Below are positions 54,125 to 63,271 of a stretch of 64,000 bases of DNA, piece after piece. Within the stretch, counting starts at the first letter, position 1, and every line of letters starts with the position of its first letter. The stretch spans positions 1 through 64,000 of the forward strand of contig NZ_FNJI01000020.1 in the NCBI RefSeq assembly GCF_900104445.1, given 5' to 3'. Below the pieces are notes generated by a model that saw nothing but the letters and a program-made list of their open reading frames with translations, did not search any database and was not told the origin of the DNA. The position numbers were made by a program, and so were the translations under genes. The DNA comes from Desulforhopalus singaporensis (GTDB taxonomy: Bacteria; Desulfobacterota; Desulfobulbia; Desulfobulbales; Desulfocapsaceae).

Positions 54125-55132
54125 TTACTTCGTTGCCTTGGTCACGGCGTCGTCAAGCTTCTTGATCCATACCGCATCGTCACCGAGCTGTTCGGCAAGC
54201 CATTTGCGTACCGCCGGTTGTGCCAGCGCCTTAAACTGGTTGAGTTCCTCCGCGGTGGGCGAGTAGACGGCCATGCCTTCCGCCGCAACCTTGGTGACGC
54301 CTTCCGCAGTATTAAACTGCTGAATTGCCCGCCCCATAAGTCCTGCAGTGCGGGCCGCCTTTTTGATGACAGCCTGGTCTTTGGGTGAGAGCATGTCGAA
54401 AAATTCATTATTGACGACGATAAAGTCGGTGCCGTATACATGGCCGTCGAGAATGAGGTATTTCTGGAGCTTGTGGAAATTATTGTTATAGATGACGCCG
54501 ACCGGGTTCTCCTGACCGTCGATAACGCCGGTTGACATGGCGTTGGGAACCTCGGACCAGGCAATGGGCGTAGGTTCTCCTCCAAGGCTTTTCACCAGCT
54601 CGAGGTAGAGGGTGATCGGCTGGACCCGGATTTTCAGTCCTTTCATGTCGGCGGGGCTTTTTATTTCACGTACGTTGTTGGTGAAATTCCGGAAACCGGT
54701 CTCCCCGTAGGCGAGGGTTTTCAGTCCCGATTTTTCCTCGCAGTGCTTGGCGAGTTCATCCCCGAACGGTCCGTCCAGAACGTCCCAGGCAATCGGTGCC
54801 GAAGAAAAGATGTATGGAATGTTGAGTATGTCCGCAGTTTTGCATATCTTGCCCATGGCACCGGAGATAATTGCAACCTGGGTGGTTCCTTCCTGGACCT
54901 GTTGTACCAGGTCGTTTTCATTGCCGAGTGCGCCTGCAGGAAAAAGCTCTACCTTGATATCACTTTCACCTTCTACAATGTTTTTGAAGATGATCCCCGC
55001 AGCACCTTTTTTGGAAGATTGCCAGTTGGCGGGGTCTACGTGGCCAAGCTTTATGGTCGGACCGGCGATGGCCGTGGTCGAAAACAGCGCGATAGTCCCT
55101 GCAAGGACCAGTTTCAGGGTTGAACGAAGCAT
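54125..55132 (-). CDS. dctP: TRAP transporter substrate-binding protein DctP (second system)
   Basis: The 335-residue periplasmic receptor has a signal peptide (MLRSTLKLVLAGTIALFSTTAIA). Family features are IKLGHVDPANW, VELFPAGALGNE, the Arg-bearing MKGLKIRVQP and the STGVIDGQENPVGVI segment. Ligands of this class are mostly carboxylates. It belongs to the operon with the aldehyde dehydrogenase and ThDP enzyme, so its ligand should be their precursor. Confidence 0.9.
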   Translation of the reverse strand: MLRSTLKLVLAGTIALFSTTAIAGPTIKLGHVDPANWQSSKKGAAGIIFKNIVEGESDIKVELFPAGALGNENDLVQQVQEGTTQVAIISGAMGKICKTADILNIPYIFSSAPIAWDVLDGPFGDELAKHCEEKSGLKTLAYGETGFRNFTNNVREIKSPADMKGLKIRVQPITLYLELVKSLGGEPTPIAWSEVPNAMSTGVIDGQENPVGVIYNNNFHKLQKYLILDGHVYGTDFIVVNNEFFDMLSPKDQAVIKKAARTAGLMGRAIQQFNTAEGVTKVAAEGMAVYSPTAEELNQFKALAQPAVRKWLAEQLGDDAVWIKKLDDAVTKATK

Positions 55133-55453
55133 TTTTTTCCTCCTCTGGATTGTGGGTTACATGCTGTAAGGTGTCTTGTGGTCAACAGTTGCTGGCAACA
55201 CGTGTAATCGCTGGCGGCAACGGATCGTCTCTGTCTGTTATTCTATCATGTCTGCGTGAAATAGTAGTTGTTTTGCAAAATAGATGCTGTTTTCGAGGCA
55301 GCAGAATTATACTTGCACAAGGTAGTGGAATAGAACAGATTTGAGCTGATATTCCCTACCTCGCCGGACACCACACTAAAAATTGAAGCGGTTCTGGAAA
55401 TGGGAGGCCTGTTATCCTCCCGTTCCCCTCCTGACAGAAACGTGGGCGCTGAA
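55133..55453. other. 321-base gap inside the catabolic operon
   Basis: This lies between the ThDP-enzyme gene and dctP on the minus strand. It could hold a second promoter for the transporter. No clear site was recognised. Confidence 0.3.
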
Positions 55454-57217
55454 TCAGTCGGTGCTCACGTGGGAAATTTTTTCCCCCGGTGAATAGATGT
55501 CGAGGATGTTCCAGTACCCGGTCGTGGGGACCGGATTGTTTATCATGCGAACATCGATTACCACCGGTTTGTTGAGCGCTATGGCTCTTTCAAGTGAGGG
55601 TTTGAAGTCCCCGGCAGATTCTACCGTGATTCCCTCCACGCCGTACGCTCTGGCAATGGCTGCATAGTCGGGCGAAGTGGACTCGCCGTCTTTTTCAAAA
55701 ACTGTACCGAAGGTTGTCTGGTAGTGTGCTTTTTCAAGGCCGGCGATGGTACCGAAGGCGTTGTTGTTCATGATCAGCCAGATAACCGCCAGGTTTTCGT
55801 GGCGGGCAGTGGCCAGCAGGGCAGGATTCTGGCCGAATCCGCCATCGCCGATCAGGGCGACAACAATTCTGTCGGGGGCTGCTATTTTTGCGCCGATGGC
55901 GGCGGGACCGCCGAATCCCATGGTGGCGTAGCCCCCTGGGGTCAGGATGCTGCCCGGGACGAACACGGGAAATTGCTGGCCAACCCCGTTTTTATTCCAA
56001 CCGACGTCGGTGGTAATAATGGCGTTTCTGGGCAGCACGGCACGGGTCTCCGCAAGGATCCGTTCCGGCATCATCGGGAAAGCGTCGCTTGTCTCCATGG
56101 CCACGTTTTTCTGCCGGAACCCCGCCTGCACATCGGCGATTTCCTGCTGCAGCCCAGGGCGTCGAACACCTTCGGGAACCTTGGCCCTGGCAACTTTTGT
56201 CAGGATACCAAGCGCCTGTTTGAGGTCTGCTACCGCGCCGATTTCAACCGGATAGTTGCGCCCTATTTCGCTTGGTTCGATATCGATCTGGATCAGTCTG
56301 GCGGTACCGGGGATATCGAAAGTATACTCGGGATACCAGGAGCTGCAGTCGGCCTCCTTGAAGCGGCTGCCCAGGCCGAGGATCAGGTCGGCGTTGCGGC
56401 AGGAGTCGTTGATATACCTGGTGCCCCAGAACCCGGTCATGCCGAGGATAAAGGGGTGATCGTCCGGCAGCGCGCCTTTGCCCATCAGAGAGTGGGCGAC
56501 CGGGAGTTGCAGGTGGTCGACAAATTTTTGAAGTTCTGTTGCGGCTTTTGCCAGGAGGATGCCGCCGCCGACATAGAGGATCGGCCGTTCGGCCGCGAGA
56601 ATAGCGTCGATGATCTCCTCTGCGGTCTGTTGGTCAAGCGACGGCTTTCGCAGACTTTTGGTGTTGCCGAGCTGTCTGTCGAAAAGATGCGGATCCACTT
56701 CTTTTGAGAAGATATCCATGGGGACATCTACAAGAACCGGTCCCGGTTGTCCGGACTCTGCCAGTTGAAACGCTTTTTCGATTATTTCCGGAAACAATTC
56801 GGGGCGCTCGACTCGCCAGGCCCTTTTGACAAAGGGTTTGTAGATTTCATACTGCGCCCCGTCGCTGTGCAGGTTCACTTCCTGGTGCGGGTGTTTTCCG
56901 TAATAGTGGCTGGGGATATCGCCCGCTATTACCACCATCGGGATGCAGTCCAGGGCGGCGTTGGCAACCCCCGTGGCCGCGTTGGTCATTCCGGGGCCGA
57001 GGTGGCTCAATACCACCGATGCTTTTCCTGTCACCCGGGCATAGCCGTCCGCCGCATGGGAGGCTATCTGTTCGTGGCGGACATTGATGAATTGGATTGA
57101 GCTTTTTTCAATAGCCGAGAGTACCGCAATGTTGGTATGTCCGCATAGACCGAAAATATGCTTGATGCCACGGCGTTCCAGATATCTGACCAGCTGGTGG
57201 GAAACGATGTTGTTCAT
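55454..57217 (-). CDS. Thiamine-diphosphate-dependent enzyme (acetolactate synthase/2-oxoacid decarboxylase family)
   Basis: The 587-residue protein has the three-domain POX fold. The ThDP-activating Glu is in NVRHEQIASHAADGYAR (about residue 48). The central domain follows, and the C-terminal ThDP motif is GDGGFGQNPALL…NNNAFGT (about 455-490). Such enzymes decarboxylate or ligate 2-oxo acids. Similarity to sulfoacetaldehyde acetyltransferase or IolD is possible but not convincing by eye. A decarboxylase making an aldehyde for the acylating aldehyde dehydrogenase encoded 29 bases upstream would make sense. ATG 57217 with GGAGAG 7 bases before it is preferred over the ATG 12 bases earlier. Confidence 0.85.
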   Translation of the reverse strand: MNNIVSHQLVRYLERRGIKHIFGLCGHTNIAVLSAIEKSSIQFINVRHEQIASHAADGYARVTGKASVVLSHLGPGMTNAATGVANAALDCIPMVVIAGDIPSHYYGKHPHQEVNLHSDGAQYEIYKPFVKRAWRVERPELFPEIIEKAFQLAESGQPGPVLVDVPMDIFSKEVDPHLFDRQLGNTKSLRKPSLDQQTAEEIIDAILAAERPILYVGGGILLAKAATELQKFVDHLQLPVAHSLMGKGALPDDHPFILGMTGFWGTRYINDSCRNADLILGLGSRFKEADCSSWYPEYTFDIPGTARLIQIDIEPSEIGRNYPVEIGAVADLKQALGILTKVARAKVPEGVRRPGLQQEIADVQAGFRQKNVAMETSDAFPMMPERILAETRAVLPRNAIITTDVGWNKNGVGQQFPVFVPGSILTPGGYATMGFGGPAAIGAKIAAPDRIVVALIGDGGFGQNPALLATARHENLAVIWLIMNNNAFGTIAGLEKAHYQTTFGTVFEKDGESTSPDYAAIARAYGVEGITVESAGDFKPSLERAIALNKPVVIDVRMINNPVPTTGYWNILDIYSPGEKISHVSTD

Positions 57218-57246
57218 GGTTCTCTCCATGGTTGCCGAACTAGGTA

Positions 57247-58650
57247 TTACCAGGTTTCGGTGTTGTAGAATTCGCCGAACAGCTCTTCGTCGCTTGGTCG
57301 GTCCTCGGGAATCGGGCGGGAGACCCAGGTGTAGTTGAGATAATGTTTCAGAGAGATATTTTCATTGGTAATGTTCCCGGCCCATACGCCACAGCCCATG
57401 CTTGAGGTCATCGGCATACCGTTGGAGAAGCTTCCTGCATTGGCCTTCGACTGGGGTTGCCGTACCATCATTCTACTTACCGGTGCGGTTAATGCAAGCT
57501 GGTGAATGTGTTCGTCGTTGAACGAGTAGATCCCGCATGAGTGGCCTTTTCCCTGGGTATCGTAGATGTGACGGACCATCTCCAGCGCGTCTGCAAAGCC
57601 GCTGTATTTAAAAATGGCCAGCAGGGTTCCCAGTTTTTCGGTGGAAAACGGATACTCTCTGCCGATATTTTCTTCCTTGACGATGAGAAACTTTTTATCC
57701 CCGGGGAGGGGGAAGCCGGCTTTTTCCGCAATCTGTGCGGCCGGGCAGGCGATTGTGTCGATTGTCCGGTGACCGTCCTGCCAGTAGACTTTCTCTATCA
57801 TCTCTTTTTCTTCATCGGACACCAGGTAGCCGCCTTCCTCCTGCAGCTGGGCCAGAAACGCGTCGTAGATGCTCTGTTCGACAATAAGGTTCCCGTCCGC
57901 TGAGCAGCCGGAGCCGAAATCGGACATCTTCGACAACATGGTGTTTCGGGCAGCCTCTTTGATATCCGCGGTTTCATCGATTACCATAGTCGAGTTTCCC
58001 TGACCCGCCGCATATGCAGGTTTTCCCGAACTGTGGGCGGATTTTGCCATGGCCGGTCCACCGGTTGCGATGGTGAGGTCGCAGATGGACATCAGCTCCT
58101 GGGCCAGTGGAATCGAAGGTCGTTCGGCGCATACATAGATATCTTCTGGAAGACCTATATTATTAAGCGCCCTGCGCATGACGTTGACGGTCTCAATGGT
58201 GGTCTGTCTGGCCCTGGGATGTGGCGAAAAAACGACACTGTTTCTGGCTTTGAGTGCATAGATGCCCATGCCGGGCGGAGTGAGTGCCGGGTTGGTCGTC
58301 GGCACCAGCGCGGCGACGACGCCGACAGGTTTGGCATATTTTACCAACCCTTTTTCCGGTATCTCCTCTACTATGCCGACACTTTTCTGGCGCAGCGCAT
58401 CGCGGAGTACCCCTTTGATCTTAAACCGCTTGTTGGGACGGCCTGCCCGGTCTCCCAAACCGCTTTCCTCCACCCCCATCTGCGCCAACCGGGTGAAAGT
58501 CTTTTCGTTGGCCGTGGCCCAAGCCACTGCCTGAATTGCCCGGTCAACGGTAGCCTGGTCAAGATTTTCAATCTGCTTCTGCGCTTTTTGTGCGCGTTTG
58601 AGAAGTTCCTGGGCGTAAGCCTTTTCTTCTTCGGTTATCGGTCTGGCCAT
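57247..58650 (-). CDS. CoA-acylating aldehyde dehydrogenase
   Basis: The 467-residue NAD(P)-dependent enzyme converts an aldehyde to its CoA ester or the reverse. It has the catalytic Cys in FGSGCSADGN (about residue 238), the NAD fold and VGVVAALVPTTNPALTPP typical of EutE/SucD/SauS-type enzymes. Its overall length and start resemble proteins annotated as sulfoacetaldehyde dehydrogenase (acylating), but the aldehyde here is unknown. It is the first gene of the operon. Its promoter region carries two copies of an operator-like element. Confidence 0.88.
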   Translation of the reverse strand: MARPITEEEKAYAQELLKRAQKAQKQIENLDQATVDRAIQAVAWATANEKTFTRLAQMGVEESGLGDRAGRPNKRFKIKGVLRDALRQKSVGIVEEIPEKGLVKYAKPVGVVAALVPTTNPALTPPGMGIYALKARNSVVFSPHPRARQTTIETVNVMRRALNNIGLPEDIYVCAERPSIPLAQELMSICDLTIATGGPAMAKSAHSSGKPAYAAGQGNSTMVIDETADIKEAARNTMLSKMSDFGSGCSADGNLIVEQSIYDAFLAQLQEEGGYLVSDEEKEMIEKVYWQDGHRTIDTIACPAAQIAEKAGFPLPGDKKFLIVKEENIGREYPFSTEKLGTLLAIFKYSGFADALEMVRHIYDTQGKGHSCGIYSFNDEHIHQLALTAPVSRMMVRQPQSKANAGSFSNGMPMTSSMGCGVWAGNITNENISLKHYLNYTWVSRPIPEDRPSDEELFGEFYNTETW

Positions 58651-58758
58651 GGTTGTGTCTCCTGATTGAGTGGCTCCGGTTGCTGCATTGTTGATGCGGA
58701 AAAATTTCCTGGTCTGTCATCTATTCTTGTACGGTGGTGAAGCAGTACGTAGTTTGGT

Positions 58759-58776
58759 AAAAAATAGAACGATGTC
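58759..58776. promoter_or_regulatory. Operator-like element, half copy at the transcription start
   Basis: AAAAAATAGAACGATGTC repeats the left arm and centre of the palindrome at 58826-58852. It overlaps the expected transcription start of the minus-strand promoter. Confidence 0.6.
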
Positions 58777-58785
58777 CTGTACAGT

Positions 58786-58814
58786 AGAATATATTGGGTG
58801 GAATAAATTGTCAA
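58786..58814 (-). promoter_or_regulatory. Sigma70-type promoter for the aldehyde dehydrogenase operon
   Basis: On the minus strand TTGACA (58814-58809), a 17-base spacer and TATTCT (58791-58786) give a near-consensus promoter about 136 bases before the start codon. It sits between two operator-like elements. Confidence 0.78.
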
Positions 58815-58825
58815 TGATTTTTGTG

Positions 58826-58852
58826 AAAAAATAGAACGATGTTCTATTTTTT
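58826..58852. promoter_or_regulatory. Perfect 12-bp inverted repeat (TetR-type operator candidate)
   Basis: AAAAAATAGAAC and GTTCTATTTTTT are exact inverse complements around GAT. It lies just upstream of the minus promoter and between divergent genes, so it may also govern aroD. The half-site GAAC-N3-GTTC suits a TetR-family dimer. Confidence 0.75.
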
Positions 58853-59182
58853 CTGTATCCTCAAGGAGTCGGACCGATAGGAACGGTACGCGCTATGCGT
58901 TCTATCTCCAGCTATTGGCCGATATTGCGTTGTTGATCAGAGTTGTTTGGAAAATCAACCAGGTAGTTACCAAGCGGATGCCAGATAATGGAACAAGGAT
59001 GGGGCGGGAAGGTGCGTCGTCAGGTCACTTGGGAAAAATGCCTGAAAAACCAGATTTACCGCAATTGTTGCCGGTTGCTGTATTGTTTAGCGTGTATCGC
59101 CAGCGAAAATAGCGTACTCTTGGAGAAAACAGATAGCACGGCAAGAGAAATGACCCCGTAAATAATATCACAAGGATGAAAA

Positions 59183-59959
59183 ATGAGACAGCAGAGTAAA
59201 ATTGCAGTTGAGGTGAGAGATGTTGTGATTGGAGGTGAAAAGCCTCTAGTCTGTTTGCCCCTTGTTGCCAAAAACAGTGATGATCTTCTCGGGGAGGCGG
59301 AGCTGTTAAAACCTCTGCATCCCGATCTGCTGGAGTGGCGCGTGGACGGATTTGCCGGGGTCGGCAATATTGACGCCTGCCTCGATGTCCAGGCAAGGTT
59401 GCGGAGGGTGATTGGCGATATTCCCCTGATCTATACCTGTCGCATCGATTGTGAAGGCGGCATGGCAAAGCTTGACCAGGACAAGCGAAGAGATCTTATC
59501 GAGGCCGCAATCTCTGCCGGAACCGTTGATCTGGTGGATATTGAACTCTGCAATGATCGCGACTTTATCGCTTCGGTCCGGTCGAAAGCCAGAGAATTCG
59601 GGGTAAAACTTATTCTTTCCTATCATAATTTCGACGAAACCCCGGGGGAGAATTTTATAGTCGAAAAACTCGAAGCCCAGTGCCGGTCCGGGGCCGATAT
59701 CGCCAAGCTGGCGGTAATGCCCAAAAGCTACAGCGATGTTCTCACCCTGCTCAATGCCACCAATCGTGCACGCAACACAACGGTGGATGTCCCTATTATC
59801 ACCATGTCCATGGGTTTCATGGGACAGATCACCCGTCTGGCCGGAGGGTTGTTCGGTTCCGATGTGACCTTTGCAATCGGCAAGGATGCTTCGGCACCCG
59901 GACAGATTGCGATCGAACGTCTGCGCGATGCTATGGATATTTTTTATAAACAGGTGTAG
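59183..59959 (+). CDS. aroD: 3-dehydroquinate dehydratase, type I
   Basis: The 258-residue TIM-barrel enzyme converts 3-dehydroquinate to 3-dehydroshikimate through a Schiff-base Lys. Landmarks are PLVCLPLVAKN, DLLEWRVDGF (about 48-57), YTCRIDCEGG, catalytic His in LSYHNFDETP (about residue 148), catalytic Lys in IAKLAVMPKS (about 175), and ITMSMGFMGQITRL. It is divergent from the catabolic operon rather than with other aromatic-synthesis genes. Use in quinate/shikimate breakdown is plausible, though ordinary biosynthesis cannot be excluded. Confidence 0.92.
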   Translation: MRQQSKIAVEVRDVVIGGEKPLVCLPLVAKNSDDLLGEAELLKPLHPDLLEWRVDGFAGVGNIDACLDVQARLRRVIGDIPLIYTCRIDCEGGMAKLDQDKRRDLIEAAISAGTVDLVDIELCNDRDFIASVRSKAREFGVKLILSYHNFDETPGENFIVEKLEAQCRSGADIAKLAVMPKSYSDVLTLLNATNRARNTTVDVPIITMSMGFMGQITRLAGGLFGSDVTFAIGKDASAPGQIAIERLRDAMDIFYKQV

Positions 59960-60064
59960 CACCCCGGATGCAATAGGCTCAGTCGGAAACAGACAGACCT
60001 TGTTGGTCTGTGCGGTAAGAAAATCTCAGGGCTGCGCGAGGCTGGCAACAGGCCGAGGTGGTTT

Positions 60065-60097
60065 GGCCGCACCGCGTTTGTCAGCTGTGGTGCGGCC
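60065..60097. terminator. Bidirectional terminator-like hairpin
   Basis: GGCCGCACC pairs perfectly with GGTGCGGCC (loop 15 bases) between convergent aroD and the flavin reductase gene. A T-run follows after 8 bases. Confidence 0.55.
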
Positions 60098-60124
60098 GCG
60101 GCAACTTTTTCCCGTGGATTCTGG

Positions 60125-60688
60125 TCATTTCCTGCCGATGGAGAAAGCTTTGCCTAGAAATGGACCGATCCCGTGATAGCCCTGGTGCGCCGGATCGTAA
60201 ATAATCGGGTCTATTTTCATGATGTCGGGGCTGCCGTCATCTTTTAGCACCGACGTATCGCTCTTTGCGTCGATAATTTCTCCGACAAACAGGGTGTGCA
60301 ACCCGATTTCCAGGGTGTGGAGCAGGGTGCACTCAAGTACGAAAACCACCTCGTCGGCGTAAGGAGCGTCAACCAGATCACTTTTTACCGGGGTAAAACC
60401 GGTTTCGGCAAACTTGTTTACCTTGCGGCCGGATACGGTACCGATGTAATCTGCCTCTTTCACCTGATGTTTTCCGGGAACACCGACGGTGAAGGCTTTA
60501 CGTTTGACAATTGCGGAAAAGGAATAAGTGGCTTCACGCAGGGAAACAGCGAGGCAGGGCGGTTTTGAGCAGCAGATCCCTCCCCAGGCTGCGGTCATCA
60601 GGTTGGGTTTTTGTTCCTGGTCGTAACTTCCAATTAACAATACCGGGGTTGGAAAGAGCAGGCACTGCGGGCCGAGAGATTTCTTCAT
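60125..60688 (-). CDS. Flavin reductase-like FMN-binding protein
   Basis: The 187-residue split-barrel protein has the typical opening PTPVLLIGSYDQEQKPNLMTAAW and CLAVSLREATYSFS for FMN binding, then FTVGVPGKHQVKEADYIGTVSG. Anaerobes often carry such proteins as flavin-linked oxidoreductases or FMN carriers. The natural partner is not obvious. It is divergent from the symporter gene. Confidence 0.87.
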   Translation of the reverse strand: MKKSLGPQCLLFPTPVLLIGSYDQEQKPNLMTAAWGGICCSKPPCLAVSLREATYSFSAIVKRKAFTVGVPGKHQVKEADYIGTVSGRKVNKFAETGFTPVKSDLVDAPYADEVVFVLECTLLHTLEIGLHTLFVGEIIDAKSDTSVLKDDGSPDIMKIDPIIYDPAHQGYHGIGPFLGKAFSIGRK

Positions 60689-60883
60689 AATCGCCTCCTT
60701 TGTCGATGGTTTGGTTGGCTGCGCAAAAAAACGCTATATTAAGGTGTTAATGGCAATAGTTTCTAAGCTGCTTTGTTTTTTTGTTGTATCCTTGTTGCTG
60801 CTCTCTCAAGAAAAGTTTATGTTATCAATAAGGTACCCGTCAAGGGGTGGTGGGCCTGGTAATTAAGGTATTTTTAAATTGAA

Positions 60884-60958
60884 TGAACGTACATTTAAAA
60901 ACTTGACAAGGGTGATTTGATCATATAGGGTGATACATGTAAAATGTACGATCGTTCA
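60884..60958 (+). promoter_or_regulatory. Symporter promoter flanked by two related operator-like sites
   Basis: TGAACGTACA (60884-60893) and TGTACGATCGTTCA (60945-60958) share half-sites TGWACG/CGTWCA in inverted orientation. A TTGACA (60903-60908) with a possible TATAGG (60924-60929) lies between. This arrangement suits repression, probably by the TetR regulator encoded after the symporter. Confidence 0.6.
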
Positions 60959-61199
60959 AAAAGAGAAGCGTAAAACCCTTCTGCAGGAAGTAGGGGGCCC
61001 GGATCGGCAACGATTGCGGATTTACGCAACGGCAACAATAATTTTGAGTTTGTAAAAAAAGGAGGGCTATAATTTTTTCTGCGGCAGACCAACCACCTGG
61101 ATCCAGTGTTCGTTTTGCACGTTTGCCGTCTGGGAAAGTTTTCTTGAACAGGAACGGATTGAGAGTTAACAATACAATATCAAAAAAGGGGTGTATCAC

Positions 61200-62876
61200 A
61201 TGGAAGGCGTTTACGAATATTCTCATTGGGTACTTTGGGGTTTGGTCGCATATATGTTGGGCATGCTGGCGCTTGGGTGGTATGCGTCCAAACGGATCAA
61301 AAGTTCAGAGGATTATATAGTCGCCGGTCGCGGTCTTGGTCTGTTTTTCTGTACCGGTACCATTTTTGCTACCTGGTTTGGGGCAGGAACCTGCATGGGT
61401 GGAGCGGGCAATGCTTATCTGTTCGGCAATCAAGGCGTGTTGTTCGATCCCTGGGCGGCGGGACTGAGTCTACTCGTTGTCGGTTTCGCGTTCGCCCGAC
61501 TGCTCCGCCGGGGAAAATTCCTGACGGCCGTAGACATGCTTGATAAGAGATTCGGCAAAAAGATGGGCGCGATCTCGGCAATAGTCCTGTCTATTGCCGA
61601 TACCGGATGGCTGGCATCCCTGCTTGTCGCCTTCGGGGCTATCCTCCACTATTTCACGGGAGTATCTCTTAACACCGCCATCGTTGTTTCCACCCTGGTG
61701 GTAATGGTCTACACATATATGGGCGGTATGTGGGCGGTAAGCCTGACGGACGCGGTGCAGATGGTTATCCTGATCATAAGCCTTATTATTATGCTGATTA
61801 TGGTCTGGCCGGAGGCCGGTGGCTTTGCAAGTTTCTTCTCCAATGAGCCGGCAAACTTCTATGGAATCAACCAGTGGTCTTTTCTTCCGATTTCACAGGC
61901 GGCTCAACACCCCGAGTATCAAAACGCCGGTTTCTTTTACTATGTCGGTCACAAAGCATGGTTCTACTGGGCAGCTGCGTGGCTTTCCCTGGGACTCGGG
62001 TCGCTTCCGTTTCAGACTCTTGTTCAGCGTTTTCTTGCCGCAAAATCAGAAACCGTTGCCGTCAGGTCGGGATATCTGTCCGCCCTGTTGTATGTCAGCA
62101 TAGGTTTGATTCCTATTTTCCTTGGAATGATCTATTTCCGGGTGAATCCGGATCTGAGCATTAATAGCGCCCTCAATAACATCCTGCTGTACATGGCGGT
62201 CGATCATCTGCCTCTTGCTGTAACCATTATCTTTATCATTGCCCTCGTAGCCGCCATCATGAGCTCGGCAGATAGCGTGATACTTGGTGTTTCAACGCTT
62301 TGCTGCAATAATGTCTGGCGTTATTTCCGGCCCGAACTCACGGATAAAGATCTCCTTAAGGGGACCAAACGCATGGTTCCCGTAGTTGCGCTGGTCGCTC
62401 TTTTGATGGCTCTTTTTGCCAAGGCAATCTTTAACCTGATGATTGTCGTCAGTATTCTCGGCATGGTCTCCATTGCAATACCTTTTGTTGCTGCCTGGTT
62501 CTGGAAAAAAGCCAACCACTATGGGGCAATAGCGTCCGCTATCGGAGGATTGGTCGGCTGGGCCGCCGGATATTTCTATTACCTGCCGTTCACCATGGAA
62601 GCCAACACCGGTGTTATTGTCGAAGGTCAAGTCTATTTTGAATGGGCGATGTGGGACGCGGTTTATATTGGCTCCATATGGGGCGTGATCCTGTCAATTA
62701 TCGCCCTCGTCGCCGTCTCCCTGCTGACCCAGAAGATAGATGCTCCCAAACCCCTGGTGGATGCGGACAACAAACCGCTGACGGTGGAAAACTGGATTGG
62801 CATCCCCTGGAATAATTCTGACAAAAAAGAGGATGTTCCGGACGGGGAACTGGAGTCGGCAGATATCGCAGTGTAA
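61200..62876 (+). CDS. Sodium:solute symporter (SSS family)
   Basis: The 558-residue inner-membrane protein has about 13 hydrophobic spans. SSS hallmarks are SEDYIVAGRGLG (about 36-47), FATWFGAGTCMGGAGNAY, and the central AAIMSSADSVILGVSTL (sodium-binding region, about 345-361). The family imports organic acids, sugars, amino acids or vitamins; the substrate is undefined. ATG 61200 is preceded by AAGGGG and preferred to the GTG 9 bases before it. It forms a second uptake route in the catabolic locus. Confidence 0.9.
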   Translation: MEGVYEYSHWVLWGLVAYMLGMLALGWYASKRIKSSEDYIVAGRGLGLFFCTGTIFATWFGAGTCMGGAGNAYLFGNQGVLFDPWAAGLSLLVVGFAFARLLRRGKFLTAVDMLDKRFGKKMGAISAIVLSIADTGWLASLLVAFGAILHYFTGVSLNTAIVVSTLVVMVYTYMGGMWAVSLTDAVQMVILIISLIIMLIMVWPEAGGFASFFSNEPANFYGINQWSFLPISQAAQHPEYQNAGFFYYVGHKAWFYWAAAWLSLGLGSLPFQTLVQRFLAAKSETVAVRSGYLSALLYVSIGLIPIFLGMIYFRVNPDLSINSALNNILLYMAVDHLPLAVTIIFIIALVAAIMSSADSVILGVSTLCCNNVWRYFRPELTDKDLLKGTKRMVPVVALVALLMALFAKAIFNLMIVVSILGMVSIAIPFVAAWFWKKANHYGAIASAIGGLVGWAAGYFYYLPFTMEANTGVIVEGQVYFEWAMWDAVYIGSIWGVILSIIALVAVSLLTQKIDAPKPLVDADNKPLTVENWIGIPWNNSDKKEDVPDGELESADIAV

Positions 62877-62904
62877 CGGCTGCTCCTTGTGAAAAATTAA
62901 AAAC

Positions 62905-62927
62905 GGCTGTTGTCAAGGGCAACAGCC
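62905..62927. terminator. Hairpin after the symporter gene
   Basis: GGCTGTTG pairs with CAACAGCC around a 7-base loop. The A-run lies on the left, so it resembles an intrinsic terminator for leftward transcription, yet it sits 29 bases after a rightward gene. It may serve as a 3' end stabiliser. Confidence 0.5.
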
Positions 62928-63271
62928 AGACCCGGTAATTCAGGGTGACTGGAACTTGGCTCCGTCTCTTCTTTGGTTGAATTTAAACTGGTACAACGCG
63001 TGTAAACGGACCCTGGCCCGGTTGCTCTGGATTATCTTTTCCCCGCCTCTTTACTGATTTTCCCTTCGTTCTCTCGTTGCTCCCATAATTCCGACAATCC
63101 TCTGATTTGAATCGCAACTGTCTGCAAGTGAGTCCATAACCTGGAAGGGGAGAACCGGAGTTGCAATAATTTGCAATTCCGTTTATATTCGGCAAGTTGT
63201 ACCCCGGTCAGGGGCAGAAAGGCGCGACGCGCAGGCCGCCTTGTAAAATTATATTCAAATCAGCAGGTACT

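Noticed and set aside
55454-57217. Sulfoacetaldehyde acetyltransferase (xsc) or IolD assignment
   Set aside because: Length and fold agree, but the N-terminal and mid-domain motifs do not match what I recall of either, so only the ThDP family is claimed.
57247-58650. Naming the aldehyde dehydrogenase as sauS
   Set aside because: Overall resemblance exists, but no sulfonate-specific partner genes (sulfoacetate-CoA ligase, islA/islB) are present.
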